Below are positions 6,268 through 17,040 of a stretch of DNA of 32,281 nucleotides, one piece after another. Below the pieces are notes generated by a model. It ran no database searches. It saw nothing but the letters and a program-made list of their open reading frames with translations, and was not told the DNA's origin. The DNA is taken from assembly GCA_947476675.1 (NCBI GenBank), contig CANJRL010000017.1, positions 1 through 32,281 of the forward strand, given 5' to 3'. Numbering within the stretch: the stretch's first letter is position 1; every line of letters begins with the position of its first letter. The DNA is from Phycisphaerales bacterium (lineage in GTDB: Bacteria > Planctomycetota > Phycisphaerae > Phycisphaerales > UBA1924). The translations under genes were made by a program, and so were the position numbers.

Positions 6268-7938
6268 ATGCCCTCGAAAACCGTCTATCTCGAGACCTTC
6301 GGGTGCCAGATGAACGAACTCGACAGCGAGCTCGTCGTCGGGTCGCTCCGCGCACTGGGCTACCGCTTCGTCGACGACGCCGGGCGCGCCGATGTGGTGC
6401 TCTACAACACCTGCTCGGTCCGCGACCACGCCGAGCAGAAGGTCCGCTCCCGCCTCGGAGAGTTGCGCCTTCGCAAGGCCGAGGAGCCGGGCCTGGTCGT
6501 CGGTGTCCTCGGGTGCATGGCGGAGCGCGACGGGGCCGATCTCATCCGCCGCATGCCCGTCGTGGATGTGCTCTGCGGCCCGGCGGAACTCGACAAACTC
6601 CCCGGGCTCCTCGACAACGCCGTCCGCACCCGCGACGCCATGCTCGCCGAGCCCGAGCGCCGCACGCTCCCGGGCCTCACCCCCGCCGGGGGCGCGATCG
6701 CTGAGCGGTCCGCCGCGCAGATCGCCCTTCAGGGGGGCGCCTCGCGCCGCTCCTCGACGCTGACCGCCGCCGAGGACCGCCTCGAGTTTCTTGACCTTGC
6801 CCGGGCCGTCTCCCCGGACGATCACGATGGCTCGGCCTACGTGCGCATCACCCGGGGGTGCAACAAGTTCTGCTCGTATTGCGTGGTGCCGCACACCCGC
6901 GGCGCCGAGGTGCACCGCCCCCCGGACCATATCGTCGACGAGTGCAAGCGCCTCGCCGACGCCGGCGTGATCGAGGTCACCCTGCTCGGCCAGACCGTCA
7001 ACCACTACCGCTTCGAGCACGGCGCCGCGGTGACCGTCGGGGGCGTGACCCAGCCTCAGAAGGGCCGCAGCTACGCCGGAGGCCACCGCCGCGACCCCTT
7101 CGCCGGCGACCGCGTCACCACCTTCGCCGACCTGCTCCGCCGCATCCACGACGAAGTTTCCTCGATCCGGCGGCTGCGCTTCGTGACCTCCTACCCCCGC
7201 GACTTCGGCGACGACGTGCTCGAGGTGATCCGCGAGCACCCGCGCATCTGCCGCTACCTCCACGTCCCCGCCCAATCCGGCTCCGACCGCGTGCTGGCGC
7301 TGATGAACCGCGGCTACACGGTGGGGGAGTACCTCGAGTTCCTCGACCGCGCCCGCGCCTTCCTCGACCAGCCCGAGATCGGCCGCCCGCTCACCATCGC
7401 GGGAGACATGATCGTCGGCTTCTGCTCCGAGACCGAGGACGACCACCGCGCCTCGCTCGCGCTCCTCGAGCGCGCGAACTACAAGAACTGCTTCATCTTC
7501 AAGTACTCCCCGAGGCCCGGCACGTCGGCGTTCGGACGCCTCCCGGACGATGTGCCCGACGACGTCAAGCGACGCCGCAACAACGAGATGCTCGCGGTCC
7601 AGGCCTCGATCATGCTGCGCCTGCTCGCCTCCCACGTCGGCCAGACGCTCTCGGTCATGGTTGAGGGCCGGAGCGTTCATGAGCGCCGCCGCGCCGAGCG
7701 GTCGCCCGGGACGACCGCCCTGACGGTGGGAGGCCGCGACCCGCACGGTGGGCGCGTTGCGGCCGAATCGCCGGCGCAGGCGCAGTACACCGGCCGGACC
7801 GATGGCGACCTGATTGTCCATTTCGACGCGCCCGAGTCCGGGACGTCCCTGACGGGCACGATCGCCCGTGTGCGTGTGGTTGGGTGGACCGCTGTCTCCC
7901 TGAAGGGGGAATTTTCCCGTCCCGACTCCCCGCGCTGA
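6268..7938 (+). CDS. miaB: tRNA-2-methylthio-N6-dimethylallyladenosine synthase
   Basis: MiaB is a radical-SAM methylthiotransferase with two 4Fe-4S clusters. It converts i6A37 of tRNAs reading U-starting codons to ms2i6A37. The N-terminal UPF0004 domain supplies three cluster cysteines: Cys13 in FGCQMNELDS, Cys49 in YNTCSVRDHAEQK and Cys83 in GVLGCMAERDG. The radical SAM motif is RGCNKFCSYCVVPHTRG (Cys198, 202, 205). A TRAM-like RNA-binding domain ends the protein. At 556 residues it is about 100 longer than typical MiaB. The extra length is in polar insertions before the SAM motif (about residues 130-180), after LLGQTVNHYRF (about 250-285) and inside the TRAM region. I chose the ATG at 6268 because MPSKTVYLETFG is the normal N-terminus; an upstream in-frame ATG at 6181 would translate the terminator. 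Confidence 0.95.
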   Translation: MPSKTVYLETFGCQMNELDSELVVGSLRALGYRFVDDAGRADVVLYNTCSVRDHAEQKVRSRLGELRLRKAEEPGLVVGVLGCMAERDGADLIRRMPVVDVLCGPAELDKLPGLLDNAVRTRDAMLAEPERRTLPGLTPAGGAIAERSAAQIALQGGASRRSSTLTAAEDRLEFLDLARAVSPDDHDGSAYVRITRGCNKFCSYCVVPHTRGAEVHRPPDHIVDECKRLADAGVIEVTLLGQTVNHYRFEHGAAVTVGGVTQPQKGRSYAGGHRRDPFAGDRVTTFADLLRRIHDEVSSIRRLRFVTSYPRDFGDDVLEVIREHPRICRYLHVPAQSGSDRVLALMNRGYTVGEYLEFLDRARAFLDQPEIGRPLTIAGDMIVGFCSETEDDHRASLALLERANYKNCFIFKYSPRPGTSAFGRLPDDVPDDVKRRRNNEMLAVQASIMLRLLASHVGQTLSVMVEGRSVHERRRAERSPGTTALTVGGRDPHGGRVAAESPAQAQYTGRTDGDLIVHFDAPESGTSLTGTIARVRVVGWTAVSLKGEFSRPDSPR

Positions 7939-8045
7939 CCCCATACCGGGTGGTTCTGGGGCCCTTCAAGGTGAAATGCCTGTGTGGATCCAACACGGGC
8001 CGTCATCAGAAGTGCTGAAAACTGCGACACGAAGCCCTTTTTCTC

Positions 8046-8073
8046 TTGCAGCCCCCCTGCGCTGTGCTAGACT
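8046..8073 (+). promoter_or_regulatory. extended -10 promoter for the PEP-CTERM-like gene
   Basis: TTGCAG (8046-8051), a 16-base spacer and TAGACT (8068-8073), preceded by TG at the extended -10 position. The leader to the ATG at 8212 is about 130 bases. It contains a CAGCGC/GCGCTG hairpin close to the GGGAGGAG ribosome-binding site, which could modulate translation. The rest of the gap from miaB (7939-8045) holds no gene that I can support. Confidence 0.5.
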
Positions 8074-8211
8074 CCAGTCGCCCTCGCACAGGGTGGGATA
8101 GGGCCCCTTCGCCCGGACATGGAGAAACGTCGGCTTTGGCTGCTTTGTCGCCGCGCCGATAGGGATACTGGCTCAGCGCCTGCACAGCGCTGCCAGGGGA
8201 GGAGTTGAGTC

Positions 8212-8895
8212 ATGAAGAGTCGTTGCGCCCTTGTGGCGTCCATCGCGGGCCTTGCGCTCGCCTCTGCGGCAAACGCCGCGGTGACGTTCACGTTCCGGGA
8301 CCCGGGTTCGCCCCGCGAGGTGTCCTACGTCCAAGGAAATGGCGTCAATCCCGGCACGATCACCTACTCGAGCCCGACCGCGGTGGAACTGGTGTTCAAC
8401 GGCGCCCCCGAGGGCCTGCCGGTGATCACCTACCAGACCACGCTCACCATGAACATCACCGTGGGCGTCGGCAACGGCTTCGGCGGCCTCTTCGCCGCCC
8501 CCGTCTCCGGAACCTTCACGTTCCGCGACAATGTCTCGAACCAGAATGTCCTCACCGGCACGCTGCTCAACGGCGCCCTGCTGACCTTCGGCACGACCGG
8601 CGGCATCGCCGGCACCTCGTCGAACAACACGCTCATCTACACGGTCGGCGGCCCGCTCGCCACGGTGTTCGCCAGCGCCGGCCTCACCATCACGCCGAAG
8701 TTCGACGGCGCGTTCTCGCTGTCGGACATCAACCCGCAGCCCGTCGCGCTGACCCCGGACGGCTACATCGCCTCCTTCCAGGCTTCCGCCGCGTTCGTGG
8801 GCAATGCGGATGTCGTTCCCTCGGCTGGTTCTGCCGCCCTCGCCGGCGTCGCCGCCGCGGTGCTGCTCCCGGGCCGCAAGCGCCGCACGGCCTGA
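8212..8895 (+). CDS. secreted protein with PEP-CTERM-like sorting tail
   Basis: A 227-residue exported protein. Residues 1-23 form a Sec signal peptide (MKSRCALVASIAGLALASA, cleavage near ANA). The middle is a Gly/Thr/Asn-rich, beta-type domain with no catalytic motif that I recognise. The C-terminus has the tripartite sorting layout: a short VVPSAGS motif, a hydrophobic helix (AALAGVAAAVLLP) and a basic end (GRKRRTA). This is the VP-x-G variant of PEP-CTERM rather than the classic PEP triplet. Such tails are recognised by an exosortase, which is not in this window. The gene has its own promoter, a strong GGGAGGAG ribosome-binding site and a following terminator, so it is monocistronic. A biofilm or envelope role is inference from the family. 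Confidence 0.8.
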   Translation: MKSRCALVASIAGLALASAANAAVTFTFRDPGSPREVSYVQGNGVNPGTITYSSPTAVELVFNGAPEGLPVITYQTTLTMNITVGVGNGFGGLFAAPVSGTFTFRDNVSNQNVLTGTLLNGALLTFGTTGGIAGTSSNNTLIYTVGGPLATVFASAGLTITPKFDGAFSLSDINPQPVALTPDGYIASFQASAAFVGNADVVPSAGSAALAGVAAAVLLPGRKRRTA

Positions 8896-8932
8896 ACCGT
8901 CCCTGTCTGGTACGCGCTGACTCAACCCCTCC

Positions 8933-8970
8933 GACACCGCCGCGCGCATCCGCGGCGGTGTCTGTCTTTG
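8933..8970 (+). terminator. intrinsic terminator after the PEP-CTERM-like gene
   Basis: A perfect 12-bp GACACCGCCGCG/CGCGGCGGTGTC stem (8933-8944 with 8951-8962) and 6-base loop. A moderately T-rich tail, TGTCTTTG, follows on the plus strand. It sits 37 bases past the stop and directly before the convergent dacB stop; the minus-strand side has no T-tract. Confidence 0.65.
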
Positions 8971-8971
8971 C

Positions 8972-10519
8972 TCACCGCCCGGAGGGTTGATCCGCCCCGG
9001 CGCGCTCGCCCCGCCCGCGCTTGGCATCCGCCTGCGTCTGCTTGAGCAGCCAGTCCGACCCGAGAAGCACCACGTCCTCGTGGAAGTCCTTGGCCCCGCG
9101 CACGCCGGCCTTGGCGGGGAAGTCATTCACAAGGATGGAGAACACCACCCTCGCCCCTGTCGAGGGCTCGGTGATCACGCCGGAAAGACACGACACGTTC
9201 TTGATGTAGCCGGTCTTGGCCCGGATCTCGGTGCGGAGCCGGTCTTTGCTGAAGCGGGAACGCAGGCTCCCGTCCTTCTGCGCCACCGGCATGCTCGCCA
9301 CCAGCGGCGGGCCGACCCTGGGGTCCTTGATCATCGCGGCCAGCCACCGCGACATGACCCCGGCGCTCACGCGATTCTCCCGGCTCATCCCCGAGCCGTC
9401 GGCGATAGTGACCGCGGCGGCGTCGGCCGGCCCGAGTTTCTCCTGGAGCGTCATCCGGATGACCGCCGCCCCGTTGTCCCACGAGCCAGGCTGATGGGTC
9501 ACCTCGTGCCCCATCCGCTTGATCAGCGCTTCGGCATAGAGGTTGTACGAATTCACGTTGCACCGGCGGAGGATCACCTCCATCGGCGATCTCACGACCG
9601 CCACCACGCGGCCCTCGGTCTGCGGCTCGTCCGCCGCCGCGAGCCGGCCGGTCGGCGCCCCGAGCCCCGCCGACCTGAGCCGGTCGGCGAGGAGCCGGGC
9701 AAAGGACGCGGGGGGATTCGAGATCGCGACGTCAACTGGCTCCTCCAGCGCGAAGCGCACGTTGCCGTAGACCGTCATGGTCGCCCCGTCCGGCGATCGC
9801 GACGCCCACACCGAGTTCTGGCCCTGGGCCTTCGACACCGCGCGATTCTGGATCTCGAGCCAGTCGGCCCGCGGCTCGGTGGAGATCGAGGGAGCCGTCT
9901 CCGGGGCGCCCGGGCGGGCGAACACCGAGAGGATGTTGGTGTGGAAGTTCACCCCGCCGATCTCGGCGCAGTACCAGCGATTCAACTGGTCCTTGGGCCA
10001 GGTGGGATGGGCGAACTCCCGGTCGAAGATGCGGTCGTCGACCACGACCTCGCGCACCGCGCCGGCCCCGGCCTGCTTGACGGCGTCCACCCACTTCTCG
10101 AGCAGCGGCTCGACCCCGACCCCCATCTCCTTGAGCAGTTCCGGGTCGCCCAGCGCCGGATCGCCCGAGCCCCGGACCATCAGCCGGTCGCCGACGAGCA
10201 CGAACTCGGTAGTGAAGGCGAACCCTGGCCCGAGCACGGAGATGGCCGCGGCGCTGGTCAGGAGCTTCATGTTCGACGCCGGGATGAGCGGGTCGTCGGC
10301 GTTCACGGCGGCAAGGGTGCGCCCGGTGTTGAGGTCGGCGAGGACGACGCCGATCTTGGCGCCCCCGAGGCCGTGTTTTTCGATCAGCGCCCGCACCTCG
10401 CCGTTCAGCGTCTGAGCCGCGGCGGGCAATGCCAGCGTCAACCCGGCGGCAAACGCCAGCGCCGTGCGGAGGCGAGGCCGGGACGGCGCCGGAACGAGAG
10501 GGAGAACGATCCGCGTCAT
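8972..10519 (-). CDS. dacB: D-alanyl-D-alanine carboxypeptidase/endopeptidase (PBP4 type)
   Basis: A class C penicillin-binding protein (peptidase family S13) that trims the terminal D-Ala and can cut D,D-crosslinks in periplasmic peptidoglycan. At 515 residues it fits the family (about 450-520). A signal peptide covers residues 1-36 and ends ALPAAAQ. All three active-site motifs are present: S-x-x-K in PASNMKLL (Ser82, Lys85), S-x-N in VNSYNLYAEAL (Ser324 to Asn326) and KTG in RAKTGYIKN (Lys435). The long insertion between motifs 1 and 2 is the typical PBP4 extra domain. The frame is open far upstream, but the ATG at 10519 gives the correct signal peptide. It diverges from the tRNA-binding-domain gene with 222 bases between. 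The last 15 or so residues are charged and disordered. Confidence 0.93.
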   Translation of the reverse strand: MTRIVLPLVPAPSRPRLRTALAFAAGLTLALPAAAQTLNGEVRALIEKHGLGGAKIGVVLADLNTGRTLAAVNADDPLIPASNMKLLTSAAAISVLGPGFAFTTEFVLVGDRLMVRGSGDPALGDPELLKEMGVGVEPLLEKWVDAVKQAGAGAVREVVVDDRIFDREFAHPTWPKDQLNRWYCAEIGGVNFHTNILSVFARPGAPETAPSISTEPRADWLEIQNRAVSKAQGQNSVWASRSPDGATMTVYGNVRFALEEPVDVAISNPPASFARLLADRLRSAGLGAPTGRLAAADEPQTEGRVVAVVRSPMEVILRRCNVNSYNLYAEALIKRMGHEVTHQPGSWDNGAAVIRMTLQEKLGPADAAAVTIADGSGMSRENRVSAGVMSRWLAAMIKDPRVGPPLVASMPVAQKDGSLRSRFSKDRLRTEIRAKTGYIKNVSCLSGVITEPSTGARVVFSILVNDFPAKAGVRGAKDFHEDVVLLGSDWLLKQTQADAKRGRGERAGADQPSGR

Positions 10520-10610
10520 GATGGGCAAGCCTAACCCCTTCCCGCGATTGGAGATGCACTCTCGTCCGCGCCGCAGCGGCGAGCATGGCGTATCGGCAGA
10601 GCCCCGGGAT

Positions 10611-10632
10611 CCGCTGCAACGCTTCGCAGCGG
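10611..10632. repeat. perfect hairpin between divergent genes
   Basis: CCGCTGC (10611-10617) and GCAGCGG (10626-10632) form a 7-bp stem with an 8-base loop. A related CCGCAGCGG occurs 40 bases away at 10571-10579. It lies in the shared upstream region of dacB and the tRNA-binding-domain gene and could be a regulator site or a chance GC hairpin. Confidence 0.3.
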
Positions 10633-10741
10633 CGGTGCGCAGATTCACATGGAACCCCGGTTCCGCGACGCCCCCTCGGTGCGCGCACCGTACACTGCCC
10701 GCCCGGCGTTTGGGCCTCCCACGCCGACGGAGGATGAACCC

Positions 10742-11110
10742 TTGTCCGAGCCCAAGCCGCCCATCGCGTTTGACGACTTCGCGAAAGTGGACCTGCGCGT
10801 GGCGCGGGTCGTCGCGGCCGAGAATCACCCCAACGCCGACAAACTCCTGAAACTGCAACTCGACGACGGCTCGGGCATCCCCCGGCAGATCTGCGCCGGC
10901 ATCAAGGGCCATTACACCGCCGAGGAGATGGTCGGGCGGCTCATCATCATCGTCGCCAACCTGGCCCCCAGGGTGATCCGTGGGGAGGAATCCCGGGGCA
11001 TGCTCCTGGCGGCGAGCGACGCCCCCAAGACCGACGATCCGAACGTCGTGCGCCGGGTCATCGTGCTCCAGCCCTCGGCGGAGATCGCGCCGGGGTCTAT
11101 CGTCAGTTGA
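10742..11110 (+). CDS. free-standing tRNA-binding domain protein (MetG C-terminal/EMAP-II like)
   Basis: A 122-residue protein that is essentially one OB-fold tRNA-binding domain. [20 protein letters not shown] leads in, followed by [24 protein letters not shown] and an [19 protein letters not shown] segment. This is the order found in the C-terminal domain of methionyl-tRNA synthetase, in Trbp111 and in CsaA. Such proteins dimerise and bind the outside corner of tRNA. The frame opens at an ATG at 10649, but the best start is TTG at 10742, with GGAGG at 10729-10733, 8 bases upstream, and the domain starting right after. A possible -10 TACACT lies at 10691-10696. No metG is in the window, so I cannot tell a MetG beta subunit from a general tRNA chaperone. 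The next gene begins 46 bases later. Confidence 0.85.
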   Translation: MSEPKPPIAFDDFAKVDLRVARVVAAENHPNADKLLKLQLDDGSGIPRQICAGIKGHYTAEEMVGRLIIIVANLAPRVIRGEESRGMLLAASDAPKTDDPNVVRRVIVLQPSAEIAPGSIVS

Positions 11111-11156
11111 TCGGTCAATCCGCCCGTCCCCCCCGTTGCCAGAGGAATCCGCACGC

Positions 11157-12167
11157 ATGATCCGCGCCTACGCCGCGTCCGCCCCCAAAGCGCCCCTCAA
11201 GCCCTTCGAGTTCGACCCCGGCCCGCTCGGCGCTGAGCAGGTCGAGATCAAGGTCCGGTCCTGCGGCATCTGCCACTCCGACCTGTCGATGCTCAACAAC
11301 GACTGGGGAATGTCGGCCTACCCCTTCGTCCCCGGGCACGAGGTCATCGGCACGGTGGCCGCGGTCGGCCCCGCCGCGAAGCGGGTGAAGGTCGGCGACA
11401 CCGTCGGCCTGGGCTGGTTCTCCGGATCGTGCATGGCCTGCCGCACGTGCCTCGGGGGCGATCAGAACCTCTGCGCCACCGCCGAGCAGACCATCGTCGG
11501 CAGGCACGGCGGCTTCGCCGACAAGGTCCGCGCCCACTGGGCCTGGACCACGCCCATCCCCCAGGGCGTGGACTTTGACAAGGCCGGGCCCCTGCTCTGC
11601 GGCGGGATCACCGTCTTCAACCCCATCGTGCAGTTCGACGTGCGCCCGACCCACCGCGTCGGAGTCATCGGCATCGGGGGCCTGGGGCACATGGCGCTGG
11701 CGTTCCTCAACAAGTGGGGGTGCGAGGTGACTGCGTTCACCAGCAGCGCGTCGAAGCGCGAGGAGGCGATGAGCCTCGGCGCCCACCGCGTCGTGAACTC
11801 CACCGACTCGGCGGAACTGGGGAAGATCGCCGGCTCGCTCGACTTCATCCTGAACACGGCCAACGTGGACCTCGACTGGGGCGCGATGATGAACGCCCTG
11901 GCGCCCAAGGGCCGCCTGCACATCGTCGGCGTGCCGCCCTCGCCCATCCCGGCGGCGGCGTTCCCGATGATCGCGGGGCAGAAGACGCTCTCCGGCTCGC
12001 CCCTGGGCTCGCCGGCGACGACGGCGACGATGCTCGACTTCTGCGCCCGGCACAGGATCAACCCGGTGACCGAGACGTTCCCGATGAGCAAGGTGAACGA
12101 AGCGCTCGAGAGGCTGCACTCGGGCAAGGCGCGGTACCGGGTGGTGCTGCAGGCGGATTTCGCGTGA
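11157..12167 (+). CDS. zinc-dependent alcohol dehydrogenase (YahK/cinnamyl type)
   Basis: A 336-residue medium-chain dehydrogenase that reduces aldehydes or oxidises alcohols with NAD(P)H. The catalytic zinc ligands are in GICHSD (Cys39), PGHEVIG (His61, Glu62) and GPLLCGG. The structural zinc is held by four cysteines, 92, 95, 98 and 106 ([15 protein letters not shown]). The Rossmann motif is [12 protein letters not shown], and the following strand ends [10 protein letters not shown], lacking the acidic residue of NAD-specific enzymes. NADP preference is therefore likely, as in YahK and plant cinnamyl alcohol dehydrogenases. The ATG at 11157 has AGAGGA about 10 bases upstream. It probably shares a transcript with the tRNA-binding-domain gene. 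No terminator is evident downstream. The physiological substrate is unknown. Confidence 0.92.
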   Translation: MIRAYAASAPKAPLKPFEFDPGPLGAEQVEIKVRSCGICHSDLSMLNNDWGMSAYPFVPGHEVIGTVAAVGPAAKRVKVGDTVGLGWFSGSCMACRTCLGGDQNLCATAEQTIVGRHGGFADKVRAHWAWTTPIPQGVDFDKAGPLLCGGITVFNPIVQFDVRPTHRVGVIGIGGLGHMALAFLNKWGCEVTAFTSSASKREEAMSLGAHRVVNSTDSAELGKIAGSLDFILNTANVDLDWGAMMNALAPKGRLHIVGVPPSPIPAAAFPMIAGQKTLSGSPLGSPATTATMLDFCARHRINPVTETFPMSKVNEALERLHSGKARYRVVLQADFA

Positions 12168-12204
12168 GGTGCCCCGAAAAGGGTGTCTCTTGCTCGTCGA
12201 TGCT

Positions 12205-12237
12205 GCTTCATCAAGATTGAGAACCTTGCGATGAAGC
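12205..12237. repeat. 8-bp inverted repeat upstream of the cysteine-rich peptide cassette
   Basis: GCTTCATC (12205-12212) and GATGAAGC (12230-12237) are perfect inverted repeats separated by 17 bases, ending just before the possible -35 at 12241. The position suits an operator for the cassette; an RNA hairpin is the alternative. Confidence 0.4.
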
Positions 12238-12240
12238 GCT

Positions 12241-12266
12241 TGACGGGCGGGGGGGGGGGGTACGCT
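12241..12266 (+). promoter_or_regulatory. candidate promoter with an 11-G tract in the spacer
   Basis: TTGACG (12241-12246) and TACGCT (12261-12266) resemble -35 and -10 hexamers. The 14-base spacer between them ends in an uninterrupted run of 11 G (12250-12260). A 14-base spacer is shorter than the preferred 17, so gain of about three G would bring the elements to the best spacing. In Neisseria, slippage of such a tract switches expression. The -10 match is weak, so this remains a hypothesis. Confidence 0.35.
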
Positions 12267-12285
12267 TCGAACAAAGGAGCGCGGC

Positions 12286-12558
12286 ATGGACAACCGTCTC
12301 TCTCTCGTGGCCTCCCTGACGATCTTGACACTGTGCGCCATCGCGATGGCCGACTCGTCGGCCGGCTGGCAGTACGGCGGCGCGAATTGTGGCTGCGTCA
12401 ACAATAGTTCTGCCAACCTGATCTCTTGTAAGAAGTGCTGTCGTGACGGCGCGATCAACGGCGGCATGCAGGCGTCTGACCTGGGGGATTGTCTCGCCTT
12501 CTGTAATCAGGCTGTGTTCCCTTGCTTGCCGAAGAATGGTCTTCCGGTCGATCCATGA
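12286..12558 (+). CDS. small secreted cysteine-rich protein (8 Cys), unknown
   Basis: A 90-residue protein that I do not recognise. Residues 1-22 are a Sec signal peptide (MDNRLSLVASLTILTLCAIA, probable cleavage after AMA22). The mature 68 residues carry eight cysteines at 35, 37, 48, 51, 52, 69, 73 and 80. They include C-x-C, C-x-x-CC and C-x-x-x-C spacings, and there is a proline-rich tail. An even number of cysteines in a short exported peptide suggests a disulfide-stabilised fold; metal binding is the alternative. There is no lipobox. The ATG at 12286 follows AAAGGAG. The stop overlaps the next start as ATGA, so the genes are translationally coupled. GC over 12361-12540 is 104 of 180 bases, clearly below most neighbours. 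Confidence 0.7.
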   Translation: MDNRLSLVASLTILTLCAIAMADSSAGWQYGGANCGCVNNSSANLISCKKCCRDGAINGGMQASDLGDCLAFCNQAVFPCLPKNGLPVDP

Positions 12559-13214
12559 TGATCCACGCGACCCGTCGTGCGCTCACGGTGGTCTTGTCGG
12601 TGGTTGCGCTGACGTGCGCTGTCGTTGTGGTCGGTCTTCCTCTGCTGCGTGGCAAGAGCGCTTGTGATAACTGCGGCGATTGGGTTCCGAACCCGGCCTT
12701 CACCGGCGAACACAACGAAGCGCTCACTTACCTCCAGAACGTGCTCAGGAAGAAGGCCGACTGGGACATGGACGATGTGCGGCGCCTGCGTGAGTACGCC
12801 GCGCTCGAGCCGCCTCTGATGAAGCCCCAAGCCGGCGCTCCCATGAGCGAGATCATGGCCTATAACTCGATGATTGATCGCCAGGGCTCCGCGACCGCGA
12901 GCGCAGCCGAAAAACTGAGAAGGTCCGTCCGACTCACGCCGGAGGTGCGAGTCGCGCTTGCCGAGATGTTGCTCGATCAGCTTGGCAGAGACAATCCGAA
13001 GATCCGGATGGGCGCGGTGTCCAGCGTGGTCTACGCGCGTCTCGTGGTCGATCCCGCCGTCCGATCCCGCCTTGAGCGTATGTCGGAAACGGAGACCGAT
13101 CGCGGAGTTGCGGATAACATCCGGCGACAGCTCGCGCACTTTGACACTGTCGAGCGATTGCGCGCCGAGGGCAAGTATGTCGAGCCACCCCCCTTCGATC
13201 GACCGGAGAAGTAG
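12555..13214 (+). CDS. single-pass membrane protein with HEAT-like C-terminal helices, unknown
   Basis: A 219-residue protein of unknown function. The start is ATG at 12555, overlapping the upstream stop as ATGA; a second ATG follows at once. Residues 8-31 form a membrane helix (LTVVLSVVALTCAVVVVGLP). Right after it is a C-x-x-C pair (Cys37, Cys40, in SACDNCGDW), probably outside the membrane. The remainder is helical and charged. The segment with NPKIRMGAVSSVVYARLVV (about residues 150-180) has the layout of a HEAT/armadillo repeat, as often found in planctomycete scaffold proteins. The C-terminus is proline-rich. It lies between a secreted cysteine-rich peptide and a pseudopilin and touches both, so a joint envelope function is likely; I cannot say which. 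Confidence 0.7.
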   Translation: MMIHATRRALTVVLSVVALTCAVVVVGLPLLRGKSACDNCGDWVPNPAFTGEHNEALTYLQNVLRKKADWDMDDVRRLREYAALEPPLMKPQAGAPMSEIMAYNSMIDRQGSATASAAEKLRRSVRLTPEVRVALAEMLLDQLGRDNPKIRMGAVSSVVYARLVVDPAVRSRLERMSETETDRGVADNIRRQLAHFDTVERLRAEGKYVEPPPFDRPEK

Positions 13215-13817
13215 ATGTCCCGACGGCGCTGCGGCTTCACGCTCGTTGAATCAGTTGTCGCTCTCGGTGTGATCGGCGTTCTTGGCGCGATCCTGCTCGC
13301 GTCGGTGTCTGGCGCCCAACGACATGCGCATCGCGCTGGGTGCCTCGCGAATCTTCGCGTCTGGGGAGCGGCGACGATTGCGTTCATCGCGGATCATGAG
13401 CGTCTGCCGTTTGCGGAATACGGCGTCTCGATCCCCATGGGGTTCACCGCGCCGCTCGGCGATCTCATCCCCTACTCCGGCGTCGCCATTCCGGTGCAAG
13501 ACCCCGACGGAGAGATCGACGCCCGGCCTCCGCTGCGATGCCCCTCCGATGGCGGCAGGGCCGGCGAGAGCGGCTGGAGTTACACGTATGTTCCGTCCGC
13601 ATTTCTCCCCATCGAGGACGCACGTCAGGTGCTTGCCATGTTCCGATCGGCTCGGTCAAGCCCGGTTTTCATCGATGGCGGCCCGTTTCATGCGTCCGCT
13701 CAGGAGATTCGCAGGGCGCGAGATGTGAGCGGCGTGCCGCTGGAACTCGGGCGCCACGGGGTGTGGCTGGATGGGCGAGCCGAGGCTCTGCTGCGTTCGC
13801 CGCGGCGCTCGCCTTGA
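13215..13817 (+). CDS. short pseudopilin-like protein
   Basis: A 200-residue protein with a class III prepilin signal. MSRRRCG is followed by FTLVESVVALGVIGVLGAIL, so cleavage is after Gly7 and Glu12 is at +5. Unlike most pilins the hydrophobic helix soon turns into a basic stretch with Arg, His and Cys (QRHAHRAGCLANLRVWGAAT). The C-terminal half contains RCPSDGG and ends RHGVWLDGRAEALL, a weak echo of the DG box of planctomycete pseudopilins. The ATG follows the upstream TAG with no gap, so translation is coupled to the membrane protein gene. It differs from the pseudopilin at 5067 in length and composition and is not a recent duplicate. The stop is 9 bases from that of uvrA, convergent, with no terminator seen. 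Confidence 0.8.
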   Translation: MSRRRCGFTLVESVVALGVIGVLGAILLASVSGAQRHAHRAGCLANLRVWGAATIAFIADHERLPFAEYGVSIPMGFTAPLGDLIPYSGVAIPVQDPDGEIDARPPLRCPSDGGRAGESGWSYTYVPSAFLPIEDARQVLAMFRSARSSPVFIDGGPFHASAQEIRRARDVSGVPLELGRHGVWLDGRAEALLRSPRRSP

Positions 13818-13826
13818 TGGATGGGC

Positions 13827-16907
<3,081 letters not shown>

Positions 16908-16910
16908 CGT

Positions 16911-16922
16911 CGGTGTTCTTTC
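16911..16922 (-). repeat. 12-base leader motif shared by uvrA and gcvH
   Basis: GAAAGAACACCG on the minus strand, 3 bases before the uvrA TTG. The same 12 bases occur 2 bases before the gcvH ATG (23838-23849). Neither gene has a normal Shine-Dalgarno, so this may be an unusual ribosome-binding leader. Confidence 0.35.
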
Positions 16923-16964
16923 GTGAACGGGCCGGGATGATAAGCGGGCCGCGGGCGGCGCAGG

Positions 16965-16994
16965 AAAAAGCCCCGGCCATTGCGGGGCCGGGGC
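16965..16994 (-). terminator. intrinsic terminator after the choice-of-anchor-E gene
   Basis: On the minus strand, GCCCCGGCC (16994-16986) and GGCCGGGGC (16978-16970) form a perfect 9-bp stem with a 7-base loop, followed at once by five T (16969-16965). It lies 46 bases past the stop at 17041 and insulates uvrA, which must therefore have its own promoter. Confidence 0.8.
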
Positions 16995-17040
16995 CCAGAG
17001 TTGTCACGAATCGCGGGCTCCGATCCGGCCGGGCGTCGAC

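Noticed and set aside
10649-10741. ATG start for the tRNA-binding-domain gene at 10649
   Set aside because: It covers the likely promoter; the TTG at 10742 has GGAGG at the right distance and begins right before the domain.
10520-11158. Upstream extension of dacB to 11158
   Set aside because: It lies opposite the tRNA-binding-domain gene and precedes a clear signal peptide at 10519.
12286-12350. Lipoprotein signal at Cys17 of the cysteine-rich peptide
   Set aside because: The residue before the cysteine is Leu, not Gly, Ala or Ser, and a good AMA signal-peptidase I site follows.
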